A stretch of DNA of 46,685 nt from JAGPUQ01 sp947084925. Lineage in GTDB: Bacteria > Pseudomonadota > Gammaproteobacteria > Pseudomonadales > Porticoccaceae. The notes beneath the pieces were generated by a model. The model searched no databases and was not told where the DNA came from. It saw only the letters and a list, made by a program, of their open reading frames with translations. Below, piece after piece: positions 34,574 to 44,825 of the stretch; positions within the stretch are counted from its first letter, which is position 1, and each line of letters begins with the position of its first letter. The translations under genes were made by a program, and so were the position numbers. The stretch spans positions 1 to 46,685 of the forward strand of contig CAMTUJ010000028.1 in assembly GCA_947084925.1 (NCBI GenBank), given 5' to 3'.

Positions 34574-35809
34574 CGCGGCGCGAAATTCCGGCGCGGCGAT
34601 TTCGATCAGGGCGTGGGCGCGCGCCTCGGTGTCGAGATGGCGCACCCGCGCCGCGCCGTATTCGGTGACGAAGATATCGGCATCGGTGCGCAATGCGGTG
34701 GCGACGGTGCCCCGCGCCAGCGCCGGCACGATGCGCGAAATTGTGCCCCGGGCGGCGGTGGCGGCGAACGCGACGATGGAGCGGCCGCCGCGCGAGCGCA
34801 CCGCGCCACGCATGAAGTCCAGACCGCCGCCGGTGCCGCTGTGCTGGCGGCCGCCGATCATCTCGGCATTCACCTGGCCGAACAGATCCACTTCGATGGC
34901 GGAGTTGATGGCGACGAAGTTGTCGATGCCGGCGAGCACGCCGTGGTCGTGGGTGTAGTTCACGGGCTTGAACAGGAGTTCCGGCGCCGCCGCCGCCCAG
35001 GCGTAGCTCTCGGCATCGCCCGCCAGGAATCCGGTGACGATGCAGCCGCGGTCGATGGTCTTGGCGGCGCCGGTGATCACGCCGCGCCGCGCCAGATCGA
35101 CGATGCCGTGGGAGATCATGCCGGAGTGCACGCCGAGATCGTTGTGGCCGGCGAGCGCGGCCAGCGCCGCGTCCGGGATCGCGCCCACGCCCACTTCGAG
35201 GCAGTCGCCGTCGCGTATCCATTGCGCGATGGCGGCGCCGACGGCGCGGGCGGTCGCATCGATTTCGGAACGCGGTTCCGTGCGCGGCGGGCGATCCACC
35301 GCGATTGCGTAGTGAATCGCGGCCAGTGGAATTTTCGGACAGCCGGGCGGCGCGGGCAGGGCGCGGTTGATCTCGGCGATGACCAGCCTGGCGCGGGGCA
35401 GCACCGCGGGCGCGAAATCCACGCGCAGTCCAAAGGAGCACTGGCCGTCGGCATCGGGCGCGGACACCTGCAGCAGGGCAATATCGACCGGGACTTCACG
35501 TTCCAGCCAGTCGTAGATGGCGCGGTATTGCAGGGGCACCAGCGCCACCCGCCCCGCGGCGTGGAGATCGCGCAGTCCGGCGGTGAGCATGCAGGTCAGC
35601 AGTCGCGCTTGCGGATGCAGGTCGGCGAAGGGCGAGGCCTGGGCGCCGGGGAGCACGCCGCTCACATAAGTCACTCCGGCGCTGGCTTCCGGCGCCGTCC
35701 GCAGCGCCCGACCGATGGCGCGGGGTTCGCTGGTGCCGCCCGCCACGAACACGGTCATGCCCGGGGCCAGCAGGCTGGCGACTTCGGTGGCCTCGATCCA
35801 GCGGGTCAT
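34547..35809 (-). CDS. Acetyl-CoA hydrolase/transferase family protein
   Basis: A 420-residue class I CoA-transferase-fold protein related to 4-hydroxybutyrate/butyrate CoA-transferases. It shows the GVGAIPDA loop (208-215) and the C-terminal block INSAIEVDLFGQVNAEMIGG (301-320). Where many relatives have HTEM or HSEM just after the GxGxIP loop, this protein has HSGM (228-231), so the nucleophilic Glu may be absent or supplied elsewhere. It lies 28 bases after the monooxygenase stop on the same strand reading order reversed (it is downstream-most), suggesting one operon. Confidence 0.82.
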   Translation of the reverse strand: MTRWIEATEVASLLAPGMTVFVAGGTSEPRAIGRALRTAPEASAGVTYVSGVLPGAQASPFADLHPQARLLTCMLTAGLRDLHAAGRVALVPLQYRAIYDWLEREVPVDIALLQVSAPDADGQCSFGLRVDFAPAVLPRARLVIAEINRALPAPPGCPKIPLAAIHYAIAVDRPPRTEPRSEIDATARAVGAAIAQWIRDGDCLEVGVGAIPDAALAALAGHNDLGVHSGMISHGIVDLARRGVITGAAKTIDRGCIVTGFLAGDAESYAWAAAAPELLFKPVNYTHDHGVLAGIDNFVAINSAIEVDLFGQVNAEMIGGRQHSGTGGGLDFMRGAVRSRGGRSIVAFAATAARGTISRIVPALARGTVATALRTDADIFVTEYGAARVRHLDTEARAHALIEIAAPEFRAALRDAWERR

Positions 35810-35837
35810 GGCGTGGCTCGGCGGCTGGCGCTATGCC

Positions 35838-37664
<1,827 letters not shown>

Positions 37665-37784
37665 TATTGGATTCTCGTGGTGAGGCTGTGGAATATGGGG
37701 TGAATATTTTCCCCCAAGCCTAAAACACGGCATCCACAGGCACAAACCCCAAACGCGACCGGGGTATTGGCGCGGTGACGACCG

Positions 37785-38159
37785 GTGCTGGCCGCCATTC
37801 CGCTGGAGCATTGGCTCGGCCTGCGGCTGCAATTTCATCCGTCCCTGGCGCGGCTCGATCTGCACACCAACGCGCCGGCCCTGTGGCTTGCGCTGAATGC
37901 GGAGCAAGTTCCACCGGCGCTGGAATGTGCGGATCAACCCCAGCCGTGGCTGGTGTGGCGGCACGATCTCAAAATCCTGTTCCGCGCCCTGACGGATGCC
38001 GAGGCTTTCGGTCTGGATCAGTTTCGCGCGGGCGCCACGTTCAGCGCCGTCTGCGAGCGGTTGTGCGACTGGTTTGCACCCGAGGAAGTGCCGGCCCGGG
38101 CAGCCGGCTATTTACGGCACTGGGTCGATGCCGGATTGGTCATCGAAGCGCACGGATAA
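37785..38159 (+). CDS. Small protein resembling the C-terminal domain of HvfC/DUF2063 proteins
   Basis: A 124-residue product from a GTG start; an in-frame stop lies just upstream at 37776, so there is no longer version. Sequence such as HPSLARLDLHTNAPALW, QPWLVWRHDLKILFRALTDAEAF and ATFSAVCERLCDWF resembles the C-terminal part of HvfC-type proteins, which accompany HvfB and small metal-responsive peptides. No HvfB or N-terminal part is here. It may be a stand-alone domain or a truncated remnant. Confidence 0.5.
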   Translation: MLAAIPLEHWLGLRLQFHPSLARLDLHTNAPALWLALNAEQVPPALECADQPQPWLVWRHDLKILFRALTDAEAFGLDQFRAGATFSAVCERLCDWFAPEEVPARAAGYLRHWVDAGLVIEAHG

Positions 38160-38193
38160 GGTCGCTCGATCGCCGTGTTGCGCGGGCGACTGG

Positions 38194-38889
38194 CTAGACG
38201 GCGGCACCAAAGAGCCGACCGGCCGCCGCCGTGATGCCCATCGCGAGCGCACCCCAGAACGCCACCCGCAGCGCACCGCGCGCAATCGACGCCCCGCCGG
38301 CATAGGCGGCGCCACCGCCCAGGATCACCAGGCTCGCGAACGCCGTCAGCGAAGCGATCTCCGCCACCCGCGTCGGCGGCGCCAGTGCCGCCGCCACCAC
38401 GGGCACGACGGCGCCCAGGGTGAACGACAGCGCGGAAGTGAGCGCCGCCTGAATGGGTCGCGCCCGCAGGGTCTCGGTAATGCCAAGCTCGTCGCGGAGG
38501 TGGGCGCCGAGCGCGTCCTTGGCCGTCAGTTGCGCGGCCACCTGCCGCGCCAGGTCCGGGTCAAGGCCGCGATCCTCATAGATCGCGGCGAGCTCCGCCG
38601 CTTCCCGCTCCGGCTCCTCTGCGAGTTCGCGTCGTTCACGTTCGAGATCCGCGCGCTCGGTATCGAGTTGCGATTGCACCGAGACGTACTCGCCCGCCGC
38701 CATGGACATGGCGCCTGCCACCAGTCCCGCAACCGCGGTGAGCAGGACACTGTTTTGCGGCGCGCCGGCGGCGGCCACGCCGACGACGAGGCTCGCTACC
38801 GAGATGGTGCCGTCATTGGCGCCGAGCACCGCCGCGCGGAGCCAGCCGATGCGGTCCGCGCGATGAAATTCCCAGTGAATGTGCATCAT
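38194..38889 (-). CDS. VIT1/CCC1-family transporter
   Basis: A 231-residue membrane protein of the vacuolar-iron-transporter family, which moves Fe2+ or Mn2+. The N-terminal signature DRIGWLRAAVLGANDGTISVASLVVGV and the AGLVAGAMSMAAGEYVSVQSQLD helix are characteristic. A charged Glu-rich cytoplasmic segment (about 75-125) corresponds to the metal-binding domain, and three C-terminal helices follow. Start is one of two adjacent ATGs. The 150-bp palindromic element lies 71 bases upstream, in its promoter region. Confidence 0.9.
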   Translation of the reverse strand: MMHIHWEFHRADRIGWLRAAVLGANDGTISVASLVVGVAAAGAPQNSVLLTAVAGLVAGAMSMAAGEYVSVQSQLDTERADLERERRELAEEPEREAAELAAIYEDRGLDPDLARQVAAQLTAKDALGAHLRDELGITETLRARPIQAALTSALSFTLGAVVPVVAAALAPPTRVAEIASLTAFASLVILGGGAAYAGGASIARGALRVAFWGALAMGITAAAGRLFGAAV

Positions 38890-38960
38890 GGATGAAAGCG
38901 TCCGGCTGTTCAGAGGATCAGGGTTGGGTGCGGTCCCGCGACGGGGCGGTGGTGGTCGCG

Positions 38961-39110
38961 CTAACAGGTTGCTGAAAAACTGCTGCGGGTACCATCTGCT
39001 TCGTTGCGCGGTGCTCGCTCCCTCGCCTATCGACTTGATATGTCTCGGTCGCTGCGCGCCGTGCGCCTCGCATCTGGCCCCCTCGCGACGTTTTACAGCA
39101 ACCTGCTAAC
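38961..39110. mobile_element. 150-bp palindromic repeat element (MITE-like)
   Basis: The ends CTAACAGGTTGCTGAAAAAC and, inverted, GTTAGCAGGTTGCTGTAAAAC form imperfect terminal inverted repeats of about 20-25 bp. The interior is non-coding with internal symmetry (GCGCGG...CCGTGCGC). The left arm recurs at 23580. I recall very similar sequences as scattered intergenic repeats in other bacteria; that is memory, not a search. It separates the VIT-family and MgtC/DUF4010 genes. Confidence 0.75.
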
Positions 39111-39159
39111 GAGAGCTGTTCTCCCTTGAACGACGCATCGTGCCATTGGCGCCCGACGG

Positions 39160-40431
39160 TCAACGCCATAACGGCAGCAGCGCCACGCCGGCCGCCGCGG
39201 ACGCGATCAGGGGCACCGCGACACGCCAGCCCGTCGCTTTGCCGCCGATCAACACCGCCATGGTCGCCTTCGAGACATTGTTGCTGGCTGCCGCGAGCAC
39301 GATGCCGGTGAGCGCAGTGGCGAGACTCACCTGGGCCACACTCAGGCGGCTCAGCGAGACGGTGATGGCATCGACATCGGCGATCCCGGAAACCAGCGCC
39401 ACCGCGAGCAGTGCCTCGTCGCCGATCAGTTGCCGGGCGGCGGCACTGATCAGTACCACGAGGCTCAGCAGCAGACCGAAGCCGAGCGCGGCTTTCAGTT
39501 CGACGGGATTGCTGAGGCGGCCGGTATCGAGCGCGTGGCCGTGGTTGGCCCGGCGCCACCAGTACAATGCCGGCAGCAGGATCAGGATTTCCATGACGGC
39601 AAACGGCAGCAGCAGCGCGCGGGCCAGATCGGGATGCAGCACCAGCGTCACCACCAGCATGCGCGGCAGCATGGCGGCGCAGGAGAACAGGATTCCCCCC
39701 GCCAGCAGCATGCCGTTGTCCGGTCGTTGCCGGGCCAGGCGCGAGAAGTGCAGGGTGAGGGCGGTGGACGAAGTAAGCCCGGAGAACAGTGCGGTCAGGG
39801 CCAGGCCGCGGCGCTGGCCCAGCAGCTTGACCGCGACATAACCGCACAACGAGATGGCCGATATCAGCACCACCATCCACCACAGCGCATAGGGGTTGAG
39901 TGCCTGCCAGGGACCGAAGTTCGCGTCGGGCAGAAAGGGCAGCACCACCACCGAGATCAACAGCAGCCGCAGCAGCGCCGAGAGCTCCTGTTCCTCAACT
40001 TTCGCCAGCCAACCGTGCAGGGTCGTTTTCAGGTCCAGCAGCAGGGTCGCCACCACCGCCGCGGCTGCGGCCAGTGCCATGTCGAAGTGGGTGGCGAGCG
40101 TGCCCAGGACGAACGTGAGCAGCAGCGCCACCAGGGTGGTGATGCTGATATTCGCATCCGGTGCGAGCGGCGTGGTGCGGGCGTAGGCGACCGCGAGGAG
40201 AATTGCCAGGCCGATGAAGATGAGCCCGATGGGCAGTGGCCCCAGGTCGTGGGCGAGCAGACCCGCCGCTCCGCCGAGCAGACCGGTGAGGCCGAAGGTG
40301 CGCAGTCCCGCGACCCGGCGTCCCTCGCCCAGTTCGCGGCCCTTCCAGCCGCGCTCGGCGCCGACCAGCAGGCCAATGGCCAGGGCCACGGCCAGGCGCA
40401 ACGCTTCGTCGAAGGGCGCGGATTCGAATGT
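39160..40431 (-). CDS. MgtC/SapB-DUF4010 family membrane protein
   Basis: About 423 residues with some twelve hydrophobic helices. The N-terminal half has the MgtC/SapB signature (LAIGLLVGAERGWKGRE, RTFGLTGLLGG). The C-terminal half is DUF4010 (SGLTSSTALTLHFSRLAR, SGIADVDAITVSLSRLS, ASNNVSKATMAVLIGG). The family is predicted to be transporters; function unknown. The GTG at 40431 precedes the conserved sequence; a TTG at 40482 is the only upstream alternative. Confidence 0.85.
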   Translation of the reverse strand, partial: TFESAPFDEALRLAVALAIGLLVGAERGWKGRELGEGRRVAGLRTFGLTGLLGGAAGLLAHDLGPLPIGLIFIGLAILLAVAYARTTPLAPDANISITTLVALLLTFVLGTLATHFDMALAAAAAVVATLLLDLKTTLHGWLAKVEEQELSALLRLLLISVVVLPFLPDANFGPWQALNPYALWWMVVLISAISLCGYVAVKLLGQRRGLALTALFSGLTSSTALTLHFSRLARQRPDNGMLLAGGILFSCAAMLPRMLVVTLVLHPDLARALLLPFAVMEILILLPALYWWRRANHGHALDTGRLSNPVELKAALGFGLLLSLVVLISAAARQLIGDEALLAVALVSGIADVDAITVSLSRLSVAQVSLATALTGIVLAAASNNVSKATMAVLIGGKATGWRVAVPLIASAAAGVALLPLWR

Positions 40432-40948
40432 CACGGTTTGCGAGTTTCCACATTTGCCGGAGCGGGATGCCCAGGCGCGCAATGAGCAATCAAAGCCCGC
40501 TCACTCTAAAACCCGGCGCGCTCGGTGTCGCGCATTATTCCAGAGTGAAGTCGCCTTGACCCGGTCAGGGGCAAAACACCGGGGCAACGGTTTTGAGCAC
40601 GGGGGGGTGTGGGTCGTCGCGAATCGCGATCGCCCCGGGGCCGCGCGGTGTTCGGTCCGGGTCGGCCCGACGACGTCGCGGACCAAAGGGTACGGGCTGC
40701 AATCGGTGAACCCTGACCGCAAACCGTGACCAGGGCGCTTGCGCGACCCGAGCGGTCGCGGTTCAATGTTAGGCCATTTTTGGGTGCGTCGATCTCACGC
40801 CGTCAACAGCGTGAAACAGGACTCACCCGGAAACAGGCGGGCAGGCCCCGGCGAGCAACTTTCGGCGGGGCAGGGGAGTCCAAGCGCTGTCCAGTGTCCG
40901 GCCGGGATACTGCCACCCGATGAATTGCCTTCCGTTTGAGGAGTATCC
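40432..40948. other. Intergenic region, no gene seen
   Basis: About 500 bases between the MgtC/DUF4010 gene and the lipoprotein gene. Short open frames on both strands lack any family resemblance. It must contain the two divergent promoters, but no clear boxes stand out. A GAGGAG ribosome-binding site for the lipoprotein is at about 40938. Confidence 0.5.
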
Positions 40949-41419
40949 ATGTACAAGAATATGTTGGTTGCGGCACTGGTTGTCGGTGCTGCTTTGACGC
41001 TGGGCGGTTGTGCATCCAGTCTCAAAGGGGACGTGTATTCCCGTGACGACGCACGCACGCCGCAGATCGTGCGCAAGGGCACCATCGAATCGTTGCGTCC
41101 GGTGCAACTGGAAGGCACCAAGACACCCATCGGCGCGGGCACCGGCGCCGTGGTCGGCGGCCTGGCCGGCAGCAGCGTGGGCGGCGGCAGGGGCAGCATG
41201 GTCGCGGCTGTGATCGGCGCGGTGGCGGGCGGCTTGATCGGCGCGGCAACGGAAGAGGGCTTCACGCGGACGCAGGCCGTGGAAATCACCGTGCAGGAGG
41301 ACGGCGGTCTGACCCGGGCCTATGTCCAGGCGGTCAGTGAAGGTGAAGTTTTTCGTGTCGGACAGCGCGTGCGCATCAATATTGTCAATGGCAACAGCCG
41401 CGTTGCCGCGGATCAATGA
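40949..41419 (+). CDS. Glycine-zipper outer-membrane lipoprotein (SlyB-like)
   Basis: A 156-residue lipoprotein precursor. The signal peptide ends in lipobox LGGC with Cys21 as the lipidated residue. The middle holds a glycine-zipper 2TM region (about 61-100, GAGTGAVVGGLAGSSVGGG then AVIGAVAGGLIGA). The C-terminal part ends VGQRVRINIVNG, as in the SlyB/Pcp group. It probably sits in the outer membrane and may aid envelope stability. A GAGGAG site precedes the ATG. Confidence 0.9.
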   Translation: MYKNMLVAALVVGAALTLGGCASSLKGDVYSRDDARTPQIVRKGTIESLRPVQLEGTKTPIGAGTGAVVGGLAGSSVGGGRGSMVAAVIGAVAGGLIGAATEEGFTRTQAVEITVQEDGGLTRAYVQAVSEGEVFRVGQRVRINIVNGNSRVAADQ

Positions 41420-41629
41420 CCTGAGCGCTGAAACAAGGGCCGGCCCGTTGCGCAGGGAACGCCCCGGAGCGGCCTGGCGATCGCTACCGCCGACCGAAAC
41501 TGCGGTATACGAGGCTTCAATCCGGCGCCAGGGCCTCACCACCGCGCTGAACAGGCGCTCCAGCGGGTAAAATCGGCCCGCTTGTCATGGCCTTGTCGCC
41601 GCCGCGCACACAGCCCTCCGGGGGGATGC

Positions 41630-43372
41630 ATGAAATTACCGAAGTCAGTGCTCTGGACCGTCATCACCTTGCCGTTGCTGGGCCTGGCCATTGCCACCGC
41701 GCCCCAGCAGTGGGTGCCGCACGAATGGCGCGCGACGCTGTTCGGCTGGTTCGGCGCCGGCGCGTATCGGGCGTTGCCGGAATCGGAACCTTATCAACTG
41801 CCCGAGGCGGGGGAGATCTGCCCGCCCGACTTCAACGGCTGGCGTCAGGAGCAGGACATCGAAGGCGTGCGTATCGAGGCGGCGGCGGGCTGCGTGGCGG
41901 ACAATCCGTATCTGATCGCGGCGGCGGTGAAGGGGACCAACAACGTCAGCGCGGATACCTTGCTCAAGTCCGGGCTGACACCGGACGCCATCGTGATGGG
42001 TCGCGATCTGGACGGCGATGGCGATCCCGATGAGGTGACCATCCGGCTCGAGGTCGCCGAACTCAACGGCGGCTCGCCGGACCTGCCGGTGCCCATCACC
42101 ACCTTCGATATTGCGCCCGGCATTCAGCCCGGCATGTGGGTGTTCGCGCCCAAGTCGTTCGGCATGTCCACGGAAAACTTCGAATCCCGCAAGGCCAACC
42201 CGCTGTTGCGGGCGCCGGCGCCGGCGATCCGGGTGGAGCAGGGCGATCGCGTGACCCTGGTTCTGGAAAACAACCACTACCTGCCCCACACCATTCACTT
42301 CCATGGCGTCGATCATCCCTTTTCCGCCGATCACGGCATGCCCCATGACGAGGCCGCCGCGCACGGCGACCACGCCACGCACGGTGTGGGAACCGACGGC
42401 GTGGCGGAAACCAGCGAAATGCCGGCGCTGCCGGGTAACGCGCAGATCTATCGGTTCGCGCCACGGGTGGCGGGCACCTTTTTCTACCACTGCCATGTGC
42501 AGGCCAACGTCCACATCCTGATGGGGATGCAGGGCATGTTCGTGGTGGAGGAAGCGCGGCCGAACAATTCCGTGCAGACGCTCAATATCGGTGCTGGCCA
42601 GGTGCGCGATTCGTCGGTCGCGGTGCGGGAGCGCTATGACCGCGAATACGATTTGCAGTACTTCGATCTGTTCAAGAAACTGTCGAGCACCGTGCAGGAT
42701 TACGCCGACACCCGCCTGCGCCTGCGGGCACAGCATCTCTGGAACATCACCCAGGACAGCCCCAACTATTTTCTGCTCAACGGGCGCTCGTTTCCCTACA
42801 CGCTGCAGGAATCCCTGGTGGTGGTGAAGCCCGACGAAAAAATCAAGCTGCGCATGCTGAACGGTGGTTCCGAAAATATTGCCATTCACACTCACGGTAA
42901 CCGCCTCACCGTCACCCATCTCGACGGCATTCCGCTCAATCCCCAGGCGCAATACATCCGTGACGTGGTCGATATGGCGCCGGCGCAGCGCCTGGATGTG
43001 GAGCTGAATACCACCGACGACGGTCTGCACAACCAAGGCGAAGGTGTCTGGCTGATGCACGATCACCACGAAACCGCGCAGACCACGGACGGTATCTATC
43101 CTGGCGGCAGCATCGGCGCCATCGCCTTTGAATCCCATCTGCTGCCGAGCGGTTTTCCCCGCGTGGCAGGCAGCGACTGGCAGAAATTCTTCACCGCCGC
43201 TTACTACCGCAAGGAAGTTCCCGTGTGGCTCGACTACGATCCCGGCGGCCTGTTTGGCGAGCCCGCCGCGCCGCTGCGGCCGCTGGTTCAGGCGCTGATC
43301 TTTGGCGCCGCGCTGGCCGGACTCTTGTATCAGGTGCGGGTGCTGTTGCCGCGGCGGAGACCGCTCCGATGA
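41630..43372 (+). CDS. Multicopper oxidase, membrane-anchored
   Basis: A 580-residue cupredoxin-repeat protein with an N-terminal hydrophobic segment (about 6-24) and a C-terminal membrane helix (about 552-570, LVQALIFGAALAGLLYQV) followed by Arg-rich end. Copper ligands are visible: HFH at 223-225, HCH at 287-289 with H and M in VHILMGM, HTHGN near 422, and MHDHHE near 481. A His/Asp-rich loop lies after the first site (HPFSADHGMPHDEAAAHGDHATH). The ATG at 41630 follows GGGGGA. The next gene overlaps by four bases, so the two are a unit, probably for copper detoxification or periplasmic metal oxidation. Confidence 0.88.
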   Translation: MKLPKSVLWTVITLPLLGLAIATAPQQWVPHEWRATLFGWFGAGAYRALPESEPYQLPEAGEICPPDFNGWRQEQDIEGVRIEAAAGCVADNPYLIAAAVKGTNNVSADTLLKSGLTPDAIVMGRDLDGDGDPDEVTIRLEVAELNGGSPDLPVPITTFDIAPGIQPGMWVFAPKSFGMSTENFESRKANPLLRAPAPAIRVEQGDRVTLVLENNHYLPHTIHFHGVDHPFSADHGMPHDEAAAHGDHATHGVGTDGVAETSEMPALPGNAQIYRFAPRVAGTFFYHCHVQANVHILMGMQGMFVVEEARPNNSVQTLNIGAGQVRDSSVAVRERYDREYDLQYFDLFKKLSSTVQDYADTRLRLRAQHLWNITQDSPNYFLLNGRSFPYTLQESLVVVKPDEKIKLRMLNGGSENIAIHTHGNRLTVTHLDGIPLNPQAQYIRDVVDMAPAQRLDVELNTTDDGLHNQGEGVWLMHDHHETAQTTDGIYPGGSIGAIAFESHLLPSGFPRVAGSDWQKFFTAAYYRKEVPVWLDYDPGGLFGEPAAPLRPLVQALIFGAALAGLLYQVRVLLPRRRPLR

Positions 43373-44187
43373 ACCGGTTCCTGGCTGCCGGGCTGTTGCT
43401 GCTTGCGGTTGGCGTGGCCGCCGAACCCGTGGCCTCCGGGTCCGCTGCCGATACCGCGGCAACCCCGGCAACGCCGGCAGAGGAGAGAGTGGACCACTCA
43501 CAAATGGACCACTCGCAAATGGACCACTCACAAGATCATGCGCAGATGGACCATTCCCAGATGCAGGGCATGGATCATTCCCAAATGCAGGGCATGGATC
43601 ACTCCGGACACGGCGGCCACGACATGGAATTCGATGCCGGCGGCATGGTGATGAACACCAACCGCGACCGCCTGCCCCCGGGTTGTCCGGAGATCCGCCG
43701 CGACTACGAGTTCACCGTACGCGCGGGCACCCGCTACGCCGCGCCGTTTCCCGGCAATACCTTCGGCATGAGTCAGCACGCCTTCGAGGTGGAGCCGTGC
43801 AGCCGTATCACCTTCACGTTCATCAACGAGGATGCCGTCCGGCACCAGTTCATGATCCACAAGTTGCCGCGCGACATGTATCCCCAGGGCATGTTTCACA
43901 TCGAGGCCGCGGGCGGCGCCACCAAGGTCGGCACGCTGATTGTGCCGCGCGCGAACCGCACCTACCTGGTTCACTGCGACATTGCCCAGCACATGGAGCA
44001 GGGCATGAAGGGCCAGCTCAGGGCGGGACGCGGCGACGGCGATCTCAGCAGTATTCCCGGCGTCAGCGCGCGGTTTCGCGTGGACAACTACCGCAAACCC
44101 GTGCAGCTGGTGTTGGCGGCGGCGGTGGGCTTTGCGCTGACGTTGGCGGGGCTGTGGTTGTGGCGGCGCTCCGGCCGCTTCACCTGA
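43369..44187 (+). CDS. Cupredoxin-domain protein with Met/His/Asp-rich repeats
   Basis: A 272-residue exported protein: signal peptide (about 1-18), a metal-binding low-complexity region (42-86) made of MDHSQ and MDHSQMQG repeats, a cupredoxin domain (about 105-225) with ligand-type residues in HQFMIHKL and HCDIAQHMEQGM, and a C-terminal membrane helix (about 244-263) ending in Arg-rich sequence. The start overlaps the multicopper oxidase stop (ATGA). It may store or hand over copper to that oxidase; the pairing is inference from coupling. Confidence 0.85.
   Translation: MNRFLAAGLLLLAVGVAAEPVASGSAADTAATPATPAEERVDHSQMDHSQMDHSQDHAQMDHSQMQGMDHSQMQGMDHSGHGGHDMEFDAGGMVMNTNRDRLPPGCPEIRRDYEFTVRAGTRYAAPFPGNTFGMSQHAFEVEPCSRITFTFINEDAVRHQFMIHKLPRDMYPQGMFHIEAAGGATKVGTLIVPRANRTYLVHCDIAQHMEQGMKGQLRAGRGDGDLSSIPGVSARFRVDNYRKPVQLVLAAAVGFALTLAGLWLWRRSGRFT
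43491..43606 (+). repeat. In-gene repeats encoding MDHSQ units
   Basis: Degenerate tandem 15-base units (GGACCACTC.CAAAT) are followed by two near-identical 24-base units encoding MQGMDHSQ. The repeat number probably varies by slippage, changing the number of copper-binding groups. Confidence 0.8.
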
Positions 44188-44330
44188 AGACGCAGATCAG
44201 CGCGTTGGTGGCGAGCGCGAGCATTATTGCCCCGAGTGGACCATAGTTGCCCGCGTATCGGTGGTGTGGTTTCCGCCGTGAGGCGCGCAACGGGATCGCG
44301 TCCAGCGCGCTCACTGGGTGCCGGCGCCGT

Positions 44331-44725
44331 CATGCCCTGGTTGTATGGCGGCATCGTCCGGCGTGTGCCCTGGGTGTTCCATCCAGGACTTTCGGGTGGA
44401 TGCGGCGGTGCCAGTGGATGCTGAAACTGGGGCCGCTGCAGCGCGTGCTGTACGGGGTGGAAAGTTTTTTGCCGCGCCGCGCCGCGCCGACCGGGTCAGT
44501 ACGCTCGCGCCGGCGATGGGTCGGCGCGCGGTCGAAAAAGGCGCCGATTCGCAGTGCACCTGGCTGGTGCCCAACTGGGCGGATGTCCGCGCGTTCGCTC
44601 CGGCATCGCGCGACAATGCGGTGCGCCGCGAGCTGGGGTTCGATGCCGGGCAGCTACTGGTACTTTACGCGGGCGGTATGGGTGCAACGCAGGGTTTGGG
44701 TGTCGTCCTCCAGGCGGTGGCGAAT
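44331..44725 (+). pseudogene. Decayed WcaI-like group 4 glycosyltransferase
   Basis: Pieces of one glycosyltransferase lie in order but in changing frames: RRVPWVFH (44359-44382), IQDFRVDAAV (44381-44410), LKLGPLQRVLYGVESFLPRR (44421-44480), then ADRVSTLAPAMGRRAVEKGA and LVPNWADVRAF to LYAGGMGATQGLGVVLQAVA (44483-44722). At least three frameshifts are needed, and the N-terminus and the C-terminal sugar-nucleotide domain are missing. It resembles WcaI/WbuB-type transferases of exopolysaccharide clusters. It sits directly before an intact glycosyltransferase. Confidence 0.75.
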
Positions 44726-44825
44726 ACAATAACAGCCTTGCTTCAACAGCCTTGCTTCCGGCAAGCGGGACTGCGCGCCCCGAATCCGCGGTTGGGGCCA
44801 GGTCGGTCAGAACGGTGAAAAATCC

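Noticed and set aside
40506..40766. 86-codon open frame on the minus strand in the gap before the lipoprotein gene
   Set aside because: Arg/Pro-rich translation, no ribosome-binding site, no family resemblance.
41645..43531. 628-codon open frame on the minus strand
   Set aside because: Shadow of the multicopper oxidase gene.
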